Below the pieces are notes generated by a model. It was given only the letters and a program-made list of their open reading frames with translations. It did no database searches and was not told the DNA's origin. Of a stretch of DNA of 64,000 nt, positions 9,596 through 18,997 are shown in pieces (the first letter of the stretch is position 1; the number at the start of each line of letters is the position of its first letter). Source of the DNA: Deinandra increscens subsp. villosa (taxonomy: Eukaryota > Streptophyta > Magnoliopsida > Asterales > Asteraceae); contig JBCNJP010000027.1 of assembly GCA_039602395.1 (NCBI GenBank), positions 39,338,986-39,402,985 on the forward strand, given 5' to 3'. A program made the position numbers and the translations under genes.

Positions 9596-10820
9596 TTTTT
9601 TTTTTTGAACGGCGGGAGATTAAAATTAAAAGCCGATTGGTTAGAAAAGCCTAACCAACCGAAAAGTACAAATTACAAGTAAAGAATTGGATTTTGCATC
9701 CAATTGCATCTCGACATACTAACACCCTTACCTCTATTCGAAATCCAAGTAAACGAAACATGACTAACCAAATCAAAAAGAGAAAACTTGTTGAGATCGT
9801 CATGTAGATGAACAATCTCATTCCGCGTCGACCAAATGATCCACCACATACAAAAAATAATAGCTTCAATAATCAACTTCTTCCGCTTAGACAGAGATAG
9901 GCTATCAACCCAAGACATGAGCTCTCCCGGCCGATTACCCATAGGAGGCCGCAAATCAAGCCAAGTGTAAACCCTCCTCCATAGATCACCACAGACCTTG
10001 CACTCGCCAAATAAATGCATATTGGTTTCTAATCTACAGTTGCACAACACACAATCTAAGTCCCGAATCATAATGCCACGATGACATAAATTACTTCGAA
10101 CCGGAAGCCGATCAAGCAACAATCTCCACACAAAGATATTTATGCGTATTGGCACCCATTTATTCCATCTCGTGGCCAACCCATTCTCCGGTAAAGTAAC
10201 CCTCTCGATCGCCTTTCGCACGTCTTTGACCGAGAATTCATCGCTCCCTTCGAAACACCACTTCCATGAGTCCGGATCCGTAGAGAAAGAAATATTATCC
10301 AGCATCAAATTAATCCGATTGAATTGTAACTCCTCCACCCCACTTCTAAGATCCCTACGCCACTCCCAGACCCGAGAATAAGCCCCCACACGCTCTCTAA
10401 CAAGGCAATTTTTGTTACACTCTAAAGCATATAATCTAGGAAATTTAATCAATAATAATTCATCCCCCACCCAAACATCTTCCCAAAACTTCGTAACATT
10501 ACCTTGACCAACTATCCTCTTGAAAGCACTAATAGGCACAATTCCCCTATCGTGAAGATCACCAAAATTTCTTCTCACTTGAGACCACACCCCATTGCCG
10601 TCGGTCACACAAGAGTGCTTCAACACCTCCCTACCATAAATCGAGTAAATCACCCGGCCCCACAAATGGGATTTTTGATAAAGGATTCGCCATTTCCACT
10701 TTAAAAGTAAGGCACGATTAAGAGCACAAATACTCCCGACACCCAACCCACCACCTTTTTTAGCCGTCATCACCTTATCCCACTTAACCCAATGTAGCTT
10801 CCGCATCTCATCGCCCCCAC
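9596..10820 (-). mobile_element. 5'-truncated LINE (L1-type), 1.2 kb, with perfect 17-bp TSD
   Basis: A poly-T run (9596-9606) is the A-tail of a minus-strand insertion. The flanks are identical: CCCAAAGTTCTCAATCA at 9579-9595 and 10821-10837. The insertion keeps only the 3' third of ORF2 and a short 3' UTR ending CGCCGTTC-A(n). It landed 8 bases beyond the right TSD of the foldback element at 9043-9562. Confidence 0.9.
9673..10806 (-). CDS. LINE ORF2 C-terminal part (zf-RVT region), open for 377 codons
   Basis: This is the C-terminal portion of a plant LINE polyprotein downstream of the reverse transcriptase. It opens with the hallmark MRKLHWVKWDKVMTAKKGGG, continues through the region between RT and zinc finger, then shows the zf-RVT signature (WVPIRINIFVWRLLLDRLPV, with Cys/His residues CHRGIM, CVLCNC, HLFGEC). 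It ends with the usual Trp-rich tail CMWWIIWSTRNEIVH and a stop at 9673. No internal stop or frameshift interrupts 1.1 kb, so the insertion is young. The endonuclease and RT domains were lost by 5' truncation, so no retrotransposition function is expected. The frame also reads a few codons upstream to the junction at 10820. Confidence 0.88.
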   Translation of the reverse strand: MRKLHWVKWDKVMTAKKGGGLGVGSICALNRALLLKWKWRILYQKSHLWGRVIYSIYGREVLKHSCVTDGNGVWSQVRRNFGDLHDRGIVPISAFKRIVGQGNVTKFWEDVWVGDELLLIKFPRLYALECNKNCLVRERVGAYSRVWEWRRDLRSGVEELQFNRINLMLDNISFSTDPDSWKWCFEGSDEFSVKDVRKAIERVTLPENGLATRWNKWVPIRINIFVWRLLLDRLPVRSNLCHRGIMIRDLDCVLCNCRLETNMHLFGECKVCGDLWRRVYTWLDLRPPMGNRPGELMSWVDSLSLSKRKKLIIEAIIFCMWWIIWSTRNEIVHLHDDLNKFSLFDLVSHVSFTWISNRGKGVSMSRCNWMQNPILYL

Positions 10821-10837
10821 CCCAAAGTTCTCAATCA

Positions 10838-11183
10838 TAAGCTTTGCTAGTGTTGGGATTGTCAAATTGTGATTCAGTTGTTGCGTTTATTACTACAACG
10901 AGAATTCCATCAAATGGCTTCTATGAATTTCATGTTTCTTGAACCCCTTAGGGATGGTAATATATAGTCGATGGGGGCGGACCTAGTAATTAAGGTCTAG
11001 AAGTGACACGTGTTACCCCTTAAATACGTATACGAAGTGAAAAAAATTAGATTTTTAAGTTTTTATGTATTTTTTTTTTGTTTTCATCCAAGTGTATTAC
11101 CCCAAAAAGATTTTTATGCGTGTATACCCTTAAAAAAAATATTATAGTTCGATCCACCCCTGATGACCAGTTTAGTTTTTAGT
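10838..11183. other. No gene; decayed hAT-like repeat at about 10973-11161
   Basis: The left sequence GGGGGCGGACCTAG and the right sequence (reverse complement) CAGGGGTGGATCGAAC resemble the CAGGGGCGGA ends of the hAT MITEs at 47-51 kb. No matching 8-bp flanks are visible, so the copy is old or rearranged. Confidence 0.4.
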
Positions 11184-11196
11184 ATTCATGTCTATT

Positions 11197-11439
11197 ACAA
11201 AGGGCATTTGTCCCAATGGTATTGTGATGAAGGTTAGAGCTTATGGACCTTAAGGTCTCAAGTTTAAACCGGACTCAAGAGGGATTTTCTCAAGTGATGA
11301 GTTTCCTCCTTTATGGTGTTCCTGGGTGAGCCAAGCCTGGAGTGTCAAAATAAAGATGAACGGTTGCAATCTCGTCTCAGAAAGATTCACTCGGGTATTG
11401 AAAATTTAGGGAGTAGTTCCAAACGCCGTTAAAAAAAAC
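11197..11439 (+). mobile_element. SINE, 243 bp, with 13-bp TSD
   Basis: Flanked by ATTCATGTCTATT at 11184-11196 and 11440-11452. Near the 5' end are degenerate pol III promoter boxes: A-like TTTGTCCCAATGGTATTG and B-like GGTCTCAAGTTTAAAC. The 3' end is ACGCCGTT followed by eight or so A. The tail GCCGTT-A(n) equals that of the LINE fragment at 21679-21995. Confidence 0.75.
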
Positions 11440-11802
11440 ATTCATGTCTATTTAGCAATAATATTTTTAGGATCAACTAAAAATAGTGTTTTGTTAAATA
11501 GGCTAAAACACATGTTTTACAATTTTTTTACTAGATTTCTATTTTTGTACTAGATTTTAAAATACAAGTCCGTTAAAGAAAACAAAAAGTAAATCCAGTA
11601 TATAAAAATAAGTAAAATAGACCCCCCTTTTTCTTCTTTTTTAAGAATCTCACCGCTATAATAATATATTGAGAATCTAGAGACGATTTGAGGAAGAATA
11701 ATTTCGATTTTATGCCGTTCAAAAAAAAAATCAATTTTATATTTCAAAAAAGGAAATATATACAGAGGAAGAAAATAAAGAGAATTTAGTTTAATTTCAG
11801 TC

Positions 11803-12519
11803 TCAGTAGATGGGAATAACAATATGCGGCGGTTTGGGTGGCATCTCCGCCTCTTCTACGGTGGTCCTTTGCCGTCGCGGCGGCTCACACGGACACGGTA
11901 ATGCTATGAACTTCGCAATTCGATCTCCGGGCATTATCACCGGCAAACTCTCGTTCTCTGTTTTATTCTTCTCCTGTTCGTCAAATAAATTAAAACACAT
12001 TAATTCAATAATAAATAAATTAGATATTAAAGTTGACAAAAGTAAATAAATATCCCGAAAGTCAGAGTATTTATATCAGTTAAGCTTATTTTAGAAAAAA
12101 AATTCACTTTTACATGTGTTCGGGTCGTAAAACATGAAATATTAGGGATTAAACTTGTGACCTCATTCCCAAGTTTCTCATAATCGCTAGTAACCAGTTG
12201 AACAAGTCTCGTGGTTAATTCTCACTTTTATTTTTTAGAAACAACATGTAATACACGAGTTTCTAACCAATCGAATTACCATGAATGTCGGGTTTGGTTT
12301 GGAAGGCGAGTCATCGGAATCAGGATCGGTGACTCCTCGAAGATGACGAAGCTTGTCCCAATGGTAACAACACGAGAAGACGCCGCTGAGGCTGAAAATG
12401 ATAACCAAGAGGAGAGCGGTGCCGAGAGGAAAGCCGAGGGTGGGGCGAGACGAGTCGTAATGCTGCGGTGGTGGTTCGTAGTAAGACGGAGTCTCGGTCA
12501 ATCTGAGTACAGCTTCCAT
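11803..12519 (-). CDS. Two-exon gene for a small single-pass membrane protein, At5g65660-like ('hydroxyproline-rich glycoprotein family')
   Basis: Exon 1 is 12519-12280 and exon 2 is 11973-11803. The intron (12279-11974) begins GTAATT and ends ACAG, and both exons are in phase 0. The product is 136 residues. Residues 1-27 are Pro/Tyr-rich (PSYYEPPPQHYDSS). One hydrophobic segment follows at about 29-51 (GFPLGTALLLVIIFSLSGVF), then CCYHWDKLRHLR. The cytosolic-looking C-terminus contains LPVIMPGD, FIALPCPCEPPR and a final PKPPHIVIPIY. From memory, this combination is diagnostic of the Arabidopsis At5g65660 family, a short plant-specific family of unknown biochemical role. There is no stop or shift, splice sites are canonical, and a TATA box sits at a sensible distance upstream. 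It is the only apparently intact host gene here. Confidence 0.8.
12110..12218 (-). mobile_element. SINE relic inside the intron of the membrane-protein gene
   Basis: On the minus strand an A-box-like ACTTGTTCAACTGGTTA is followed ~45 bases later by a B-box-like GGTCACAAGTTTAATCCC, the tRNA-derived head of a plant SINE. Possible imperfect flanks ATTCACTTTTA and ATTCTCACTTTTA lie near 12101 and 12220. It lies wholly within the intron at 11974-12279. Confidence 0.45.
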
Positions 12520-12656
12520 AGCTAGTAGTACAAGTCAATAACCGTAAAAATAAATGTTAATGAAGATGTGGTGGTGTGGCAGCTAGAGCGGTGATCGGTG
12601 AACGGTGGCCGATTAGATTAGGTGGAATTGCAGAAATGATGGATGTGTGTTACTTA

Positions 12657-12667
12657 AATTTATAAAG
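12657..12667 (-). promoter_or_regulatory. TATA box of the membrane-protein gene
   Basis: The minus strand reads CTTTATAAATT here, about 140 bases before the start codon, which predicts transcription from around 12630 and a 5' UTR of ~110 bases. Upstream (12668-12690) is a pyrimidine-rich CCTTCCCTCTCTC patch on the minus strand, common in plant core promoters. Confidence 0.55.
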
Positions 12668-12690
12668 GATAGAGAGAGGGAAGGAGGGGT

Positions 12691-13409
12691 TAGTGGGTGC
12701 ATGCGTGTAAAGGGGGCCCGCGGTTTGTCCCGACCGGGGAACGGTACGGATGGATGGATGGAGGATCGATAGTGGAGGCAGGTTATCATATATTCCCTCT
12801 CTCTCTGCTTTTTGCATGAATTTTCAATTTATTCTTTCAATATGTTTATGGTAAAAAGTAAAATTCAACAAGGTTTTTTATACTTATGAAGATTATATTG
12901 GAATGTGTTATTATTAAATAAATGATTAATATTAGAATTTGTTAGGGTGGGGGTATGATCTTCGGCTTCTCCTCATCGGCTACTTCTGCTTACTTGGTTT
13001 TCTCGGCTTCTACGCCTTATGTTTCGGTTTCAAAGTTTCGGTTTCCATTTTGAAGCCTAGCGGCTTCTCCAAACCGAAGGTAGCCGAGGAGAATTGGACC
13101 ACTTCTTGACCGTTGCATCCCCAACTTTCATTTGGCTTTAAACTTGAAACTGTGAAACTATACCCACTCTTAAAGCTTGAAAATATTTTTCCTCCTCTTT
13201 TATGTGACATAATGCTAGTGGCTAGAGATTTTAAAACTTTAAGCTTCAAAAACAATCATATTCTCACCTTTAATATTAGCCTACGAGTTGAGCTAGATCA
13301 TATATTATAACATGATCATTAATAATATATTTTGAGTTATTCCAATACATTTTCATATTCACATCAACTAAATTACCTATTTTTGAGGCTCTACTTTATG
13401 GTTTTTTTA
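12691..13409. other. No gene; upstream region with CGGCTTCT-rich block
   Basis: The promoter-distal flank of the membrane-protein gene. Around 12960-13100 the word CGGCTTCT or its complement recurs (CTTCGGCTTCTCC, TCTCGGCTTCTACG, GCGGCTTCTCC), suggesting a decayed miniature element without recognisable ends. Otherwise AT-rich. Confidence 0.45.
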
Positions 13410-13775
13410 GAGTAAATTACACAAAAGGTTGTTTATATTCTACTCAAATTTTCTATTAAGTTATTTAATTAAGATAATTACGCTAGACATTCTTTATTCA
13501 TTTACTTGTTTCAAAGAAGATCTTTTGTCACTAACGTGGTTAAAAATATCCTTTAAGTCAGGGGTATTTTCATCATTTCGTAGAATATTTTAATAAAATG
13601 ATCTAATTTTTTAGGAGGGATATTTTTTAATTTTAATGTTTTTTTTAAAATAGGTAACAAAAAGACAGAAATACCCCTAACTTCACGGATCTTTTTAACC
13701 TCTTTAGTAACAAATGACCTTCTCTAAAACAAGTAAAAACATAAAGAATGTACCATGTAATTAGGAGACATAATC
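13410..13775. mobile_element. Decayed foldback element of the GAGTAAATTAC family
   Basis: It starts GAGTAAATTACACAAAAGG. The two halves are diverged inverted copies (GGTATTTTCATC / AGAAATACCCC, AACTTCACGG / CTAACGTGG). The right end and target duplication are too degraded to place exactly. Confidence 0.5.
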
Positions 13776-13946
13776 CAAAAATTTTGACCATGTTCTCGGT
13801 CATTTAATAGAGTATTCTTTTTGGAACAATAAATTTTACATCACATTTAAACTATGAAATTTTACTATTAACCTTTGTGAAGGGACATCTTATTAAACAA
13901 ACAAATACCATTACGCTAGTATGTCTTTGATCTTTAATATAGTAAT

Positions 13947-15205
13947 GAGTAAATTACAAAGAAGGTCCTTTATGTTTCACCTTAATTTCGAATTACGTCC
14001 TTTAAGTAATGTTATTACGCTCAACATCCTTTATGTTTTGATCATCTTTCATAAAAGGTCCTTTATCACTAACGGAGTTAAAATCTATCGTTAAAACATG
14101 CACAATTTAGTCATTTTATAAAATTCATACAATAAAACATTAAAATCGAGATCCTATCTAATAGAGGAGATTAATAAATCGACGTTCTTCTCCTTTTTCT
14201 TCCGTCGTCTTACTCATCAGAAGATCGAATTGCTTGAATTGCTCCACCAATTAATTATTCCGATTGGTTGGATACAAATGTGTTAAATTTCTTGTTACCT
14301 TTACAATGGCAGCCAACTTCTTTGGCCTTTCTCTTTCTTGGATTCTTCAACCTTTTTTCTTAAATTTGCTCAGAAGAACCAGAGGATTCTTCATCCGAAT
14401 TCGAATTGGTTTTCTTCTCACAAACCAACCCGGTCACCAACCGAGTTTAGATTGGATTCTTGATTTTAAGAATTTCAGGAACCACCATTGCGATCCTTTG
14501 ATTTTCAATAACGGACTACTGGAAACACGGTGACACGTTAGATCTGTATAGTAGTAAATCAGGGCTGTTTGAATTCAGACCCATCTGACTAGTTGTTCAA
14601 CCAGTTAAACTCCGACTACCAAAACAAGAAAACTTTACCGCACGTTCCGCAAAACCCGGATCCGCCGCCAGCGACGACAGAATATGGCCGAAAGGAATCG
14701 AATTTCGCAAATTGGGTGTGTTTTCTTTCACCAAATTGTCAACGGGTGCCCTATTTAACTTAGGTGAGGCCGCCGGACCCATGGTGGCCGGAGAAACCAA
14801 GTCCGCCGGATCGGTGATTCTACCTTTAGTAATTGATAAAGAAGAAGAACCAGAGTGCATCGTGCAATGTACGTCTTCGATTGAACTTTAACTTTATGTT
14901 ATAATCAAACCAAGGTGAAACCCTAGTTTTTCTCTGGTGCGTTTTATTCGACGTAGGTACCAAGGAAGAAAGGAACAACGATGCCTCCTTTATTAGATGG
15001 TATTTCAATTTAATGTTTTATTTTATGTATTTTGTAAAATGACTAAAATATCCTTGACTTAACGATGAATTTTAACTCTGTTAATGGTAAAGGACCTTCT
15101 ATAAAAAAGTTCAAAACATAAAGGATGTCGAGTGTAACAATTTTACTTAAAGGACCTAATTCGAAATCACGTTAAAACATAAAGGACCTTCTATGTAATT
15201 TACTC
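13947..15205. mobile_element. Mutator-like element with captured gene sequence (Pack-MULE), 1259 bp
   Basis: Ends GAGTAAATTAC and GTAATTTACTC are perfect inverted repeats, flanked by an exact 9-bp duplication TATAGTAAT (13938-13946 and 15206-15214). Inverted arms of roughly 150 bp at each side carry the AAAGGACCTT / CATAAAGGATGT words of this foldback family. The ~850 bp between the arms is more GC-rich than the arms and matches part of a bHLH transcription-factor gene. Confidence 0.8.
14270..14860 (-). pseudogene. Captured 5' fragment of a bHLH transcription-factor gene (CIB/bHLH62-78 type)
   Basis: On the minus strand the frame from 14860 contains ADPGFAERAVKFSCFGS (about 14680-14625), a conserved N-terminal block of subfamily-XII plant bHLH proteins. 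In the same order, but in shifted frames and broken by stops, follow YRSN (about 14550), a VSSSPLLK-like block (about 14515), SNSDEESSGSSEQ (about 14400) and KNPRKRKAK (about 14340). All precede the bHLH domain in such proteins. The DNA-binding helix-loop-helix itself is absent, so no function is expected. The family call is from memory of these blocks. Confidence 0.6.
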
Positions 15206-15636
15206 TATAGTAATTGATATATCTTTTTTAACCGTAAACTCACACACACATATATATATATATATATTATTATTATAATATGAGATTTTGAATTTTTCAA
15301 CCTTTAAAAAACTAAGATCTTATTTAACACTAAGAACCTAATATACCATTAAAGTGAAAGCCATTTGATTAACATTTGATATATCACTACCCTAAAAGTG
15401 ATTTGGCTTACAAATACGTCTAAATTCTTGAAAGAGTTATTTCTGACGGAGTTGGTATAATGTTTGTGGCGGAATTTACGATGGAATATATTTTCCAAAG
15501 GTGTAAGGATGTTGCTTTTGTCTTTTCATTTAATATATATCTTTACATATATAATTTATTTATAAATAAAAATATATCAAATAGAAATATTTAATAACAC
15601 ATGTCATCGTTTACGTTCGTTCTAATTATAAAGAAT

Positions 15637-15912
15637 GAGTAAATTACACCAGAGGTCTCTGAGGTTTACATAAGTAATAAAAGAGGTCCCTAGAGTTTTA
15701 AAATTATGAAAAAGGTCCTCAACGTTTATATTAGTGTAACGAAAGAGGTCCCTCCGTTAGTTAACCCCGTTAATATTTAACGAGATTAACTAACGGAGGG
15801 ACCTATTTCGTTACACTAATACAAACACTAAGGACCTTTTCCATAATTTTAAAGCTCTAGGTACTCTTTCGTTACTTGTGTAAACCTCAGGGATCTCTCA
15901 TGTAATTTACTC
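15637..15912. mobile_element. Foldback element of the GAGTAAATTAC family, 276 bp
   Basis: The left end GAGTAAATTACACCAGAGG and right end GTAATTTACTC are inverted. The two ~130-bp arms pair almost completely around the centre near 15775. No perfect flanking duplication is seen. A close relative lies 1 kb downstream. Confidence 0.7.
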
Positions 15913-16642
15913 TTATTTTATTTATTTATTGCATCACATTCTTAACTCTTTAATAAATACAATTTAACATTTTTTTTGACTTTACAAGTAAAATAAAATA
16001 AGTTTTTGTTTAAAAGTATTCACCTTCTTAATTTTTTGACATTCATAATAAAATATTAATTTATTCTTTATAAAAAACTACAAACCTCAGTTTTTCAAAG
16101 AAAATAACAAAATTTGTTATATATATTTTTTATTATATAAAAATGGCTTATAATTACTTTTAAATGTGTTTATAGAAAAATAAAATACTAGTTAGTGAAA
16201 ATGTTTTTAAAATGATTTTAAAAAATTAAGGAATTTATTTAATAACTTTTTTCATATTTAAATGTTGATCGCACCTTTTTTAAACTTCAGTAATTACATA
16301 TAGCTATTTATTAATTTCTTTAAACCGTCCATTTAAGTTTTTTAGTCAACGTTCTTTTTTTTTGTTATTTTCTTTTAAAAATAATTAACATTTAAAATTT
16401 TTTTAGTCAATGTTATTTTTAATCTTCATGTCTTGTTTTGTAAACAAAAATCAATATTTTAAGATCCTTAGTCAATGTTATTTTTATTTTTCATGTTTTG
16501 TTTTTTAAACAAGAATCAATATTTTAAATTCTTTAGGTGGATGTTATTTTAATTCTTCTTGTTTTATTTTGTTTATTTTTAAACAATAGAAAATATTTTT
16601 AGAAAATATTTTCAATCTACATTTAAAACTTTACTTTTATTT
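15913..16642. other. AT-rich spacer, no gene
   Basis: Very AT-rich sequence with two to three related stretches (TTTTAGTCAACGTT, TTTTTAGTCAATGTTATTTTT, CTTAGTCAATGTTATTTTT around 16340-16490) that look like a short local duplication. No coding or structural feature. Confidence 0.5.
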
Positions 16643-16918
16643 GAGTAAATTACACCAGAGGTCCCTGAGGTTTACCCAACTAATGAAAGAGTTCCATAGA
16701 GTTTTAAGATTATGGAAAAGATCCCCTAACGTTTGTATTAGTGTAACGCAAAAGGTCCATCTGTTAGTTAATCCCGTTAAATACAAACGGGGTTAACTAA
16801 CGGAGGACCTCTTTCGTTACACTAGTACAAACGTTCGGAACCTTTTCCCTAATTTTAAAACTCTAGGGACCTCTTTCATTACTTGCGTAAACCTCAGGGA
16901 CCTCTGGTGTAATTTCTC
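16643..16918. mobile_element. Second short foldback copy of the GAGTAAATTAC family
   Basis: Starts GAGTAAATTACACCAGAGG and ends GTAATTTCTC. Its arms pair around ~16780. It is highly similar to 15637-15912 in sequence and length. Flanking duplication not resolved. Confidence 0.65.
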
Positions 16919-17224
16919 TATAAAAAAGTTATATCTATCATATTAAATACTAATAATAATGATTTTAAATAAATAATTAAATTATATAATTAAATATTAA
17001 AAATATAAATATTCTTATTTTCTAATAGTTATTTTAAAACTTATTAAATTATTAATTCTTAAATCTTCATTATTTATAAATTTTTAAATATTCACTATAT
17101 CACATTTTACGAATGTATGATTAAAAGAATTTCATTATTTTTATATGTTTACGTTTAAACTTATGTTTAGAAATATAATAATAATTATATACGAAGTTAT
17201 TAATTATATTATTTATTAACACAT

Positions 17225-17248
17225 CCCGTGTAATACATATTACACGGG
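17225..17248. other. Perfect 10-bp-stem hairpin, CCCGTGTAAT-loop-ATTACACGGG
   Basis: Inverted repeat with a 4-base loop. The same word forms hairpins at 18981-18997 and near 55645, next to Helitron-like CTAG/CTAA ends. Here no CTRR end is present, so it may be a decayed terminus. The preceding 300 bases (16919-17224) are AT-rich with no feature. Confidence 0.4.
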
Positions 17249-17283
17249 TTGGTATAACTACTGTAGATATATAAGGTAAGTCA

Positions 17284-17510
17284 ATGATCCCAGCCCAAGT
17301 GGTTGAAGTGAGTCATTCAAAGAAAATATTGGGAATGTTTTCGATTCAAGTCTCACTTCTAACAAAAAGTTTGTGTTTCAGGTTTAGTCATGATGTTTTC
17401 TCACTTATGATAAGTTTCCTTTTTAGGATAGTCTTTGTGTCTTTTACTCAAGAAATGGAGTTGATGAGGTGGGTCACACTTTCTATAATCTATCTCGTCG
17501 ATACACTCAA
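17284..17510 (+). mobile_element. Possible SINE relic
   Basis: A-box-like CAGCCCAAGTGGTTGAAG is followed ~45 bases later by B-box-like GATTCAAGTCTCAC, as in tRNA-derived SINEs. No A-tail or target duplication was found, so this is tentative. Confidence 0.3.
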
Positions 17511-17511
17511 G

Positions 17512-18300
17512 GGCGCAGCTTTGTTGTGACCGGGAGGGGCGACCGCCCCCCCCCCCCCCGTTTTTTTTCGCAGAAGTACTAATTTTTATAATTTTATGTA
17601 ATTATTTATATATATATTAGGAATCCCCCCCCCCCCCCCCCCCAATTGTTTTTAAAAAATTCTTTTAGCCCCCTTGAGTTTTTTTTTTTATATAACTATT
17701 TTAACCCATTGAGATTTTCATAAAAAATATAGTGAATAAGTGAAAATAAATTTTGTTCCGTTTAAGAAAAATACTTATTAGTATAAGGTGTGATTTGAAA
17801 ATTTATATAATTAAAAAAAAAAGATCGGAACCTCCTAAAAGTTTGGAGGAAACAAAAAATTGAAAAAAGAAGATCGTGACCTCGTCCCTCCCAATTCCCA
17901 GATTCCCACCGAAGTCCGAACCCTAGAAAACCTTCGAACACGGAACGCCGGAAGCCAACGGAACTGTGCGAATTGCGAGACTGCCGGCCGAGTGCCGACC
18001 TCCCGCCTCCGAAGTCCGACCCTGCGTGAGCCTCTGCCTCCGTCGTCCAGACCCCCACAGTCCACTCCTCCAGCCTCCGGACTGCTCAGTCTGCTCCGCG
18101 CTCGGCGCCTTCGCACCTCTGCTCCGTGTCCGGCGAATGCCCGAATACTTAATATAACTATTAAGTATATATTTTATTGTTAGACTCGACACTCGACCCG
18201 ACCCGACCGAACCGGATGGTCGACCCGAACATAGCGGTATTGATTTTTTTTTGACACCGAAACTTTTCGCCCCTCCAAACTTTTTTTTTAAACTTCGTCA
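17512..18300. other. Composite repeat: two poly-C tracts and a 300-bp GC-rich island
   Basis: 14 C at 17546-17559 and 19 C at 17625-17643 sit in AT-rich DNA. At about 17870-18140 a GC-rich block (CCGAAGTCCGA, CCTCCGTCGTCC) is open in several frames on both strands, none resembling a known protein. It reads like a 5' UTR or first exon that has been picked up. A GGGGCGACCGCCCC motif at the left and TTTTCGCCCCTCC at the right (about 18267) may be the ends of a hAT-like element, but flanks do not match. Confidence 0.4.
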
Positions 18301-18803
18301 TTAGATACACTACCACACTACCTAGGTGGCCTAATATTTCATCGCATGGTGTAAAGTATATCGTCTAATAATTACCTATATAAACAAAGTAAAACTTATA
18401 CATATCAATATATTTTTATACAATCTATATAACGCATCACTCACGATTAACTTCATTTTTATGGTACAGATCTTTAAAGCATGCCATGAGGATTCATTCC
18501 TTCTTTTCCACATCTCCACCTATTTTTACAAGTGTACAACTTGAATTCTTTTTATCTTTTAGTGTTCTTTTTGTTTTTTATTTTTATTATTATCTTTTAT
18601 TTTTGTTTTATTATTTTTAATTTATTTTTTTATTATTATTTTTTGGTTTGGGATTTTATCCAAGCACAACGAGTTTAGCAAAGGAACCGATGTTATAATC
18701 GGTACAATCGTGTAACATATATTTTATAATTACTTTGTTTTTAAATGTGTCCCCATTGTGATACAATAATTTGCATAGCAAATTTCTGTAGCATAATGAC
18801 TTG

Positions 18804-18817
18804 TTTTTCTAGTAGTG
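18804..18817 (-). mobile_element. CACTA-type terminus
   Basis: Read on the minus strand from 18817 the sequence is CACTACTAGAAAAA, a canonical CACTA (En/Spm) terminal repeat, followed inward by short inverted AT-rich words. No partner terminus was found to the left, so only one end remains. Confidence 0.5.
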
Positions 18818-18969
18818 TTAATTAGCACACGAGTTAGTGTAAACTCAATAGTTTAAGCATTTTGGTTTTACGCAATTTTTTTTATTTCTGTTTACTTTAT
18901 GTTGCGTTAGAGTAATGCAATAGTTTTATGTGCTTATGTTATCTACGAGACAGCAACTTTATTATTATA

Positions 18970-18997
18970 CTAGGTTAGAACCCGTGTATTACACGGG
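18970..18997 (-). mobile_element. Helitron-like 3' terminus
   Basis: On the minus strand a perfect hairpin CCCGTGT-AAT-ACACGGG (18997-18981) is followed after seven bases by CTAG (18973-18970) and then a host T. This is the layout of plant Helitron 3' ends inserted between A and T. No RepHel gene or TC-type 5' end was identified. Confidence 0.45.

Noticed and set aside
10973..11161. hAT MITE with CAGGGG-type ends
   Set aside because: No matching 8-bp flanks (TAGTCGAT versus ATGACCAG), so not called as a bounded element.
12211..12538. Plus-strand 104-codon and minus-strand 72-codon frames over exon 1
   Set aside because: Shadows of the real exon at 12280-12519, which alone matches a known family and splices correctly.
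17762..18192. Several overlapping 60-107-codon frames on both strands
   Set aside because: All lie in a GC-rich island lacking stops; none has a recognisable motif.
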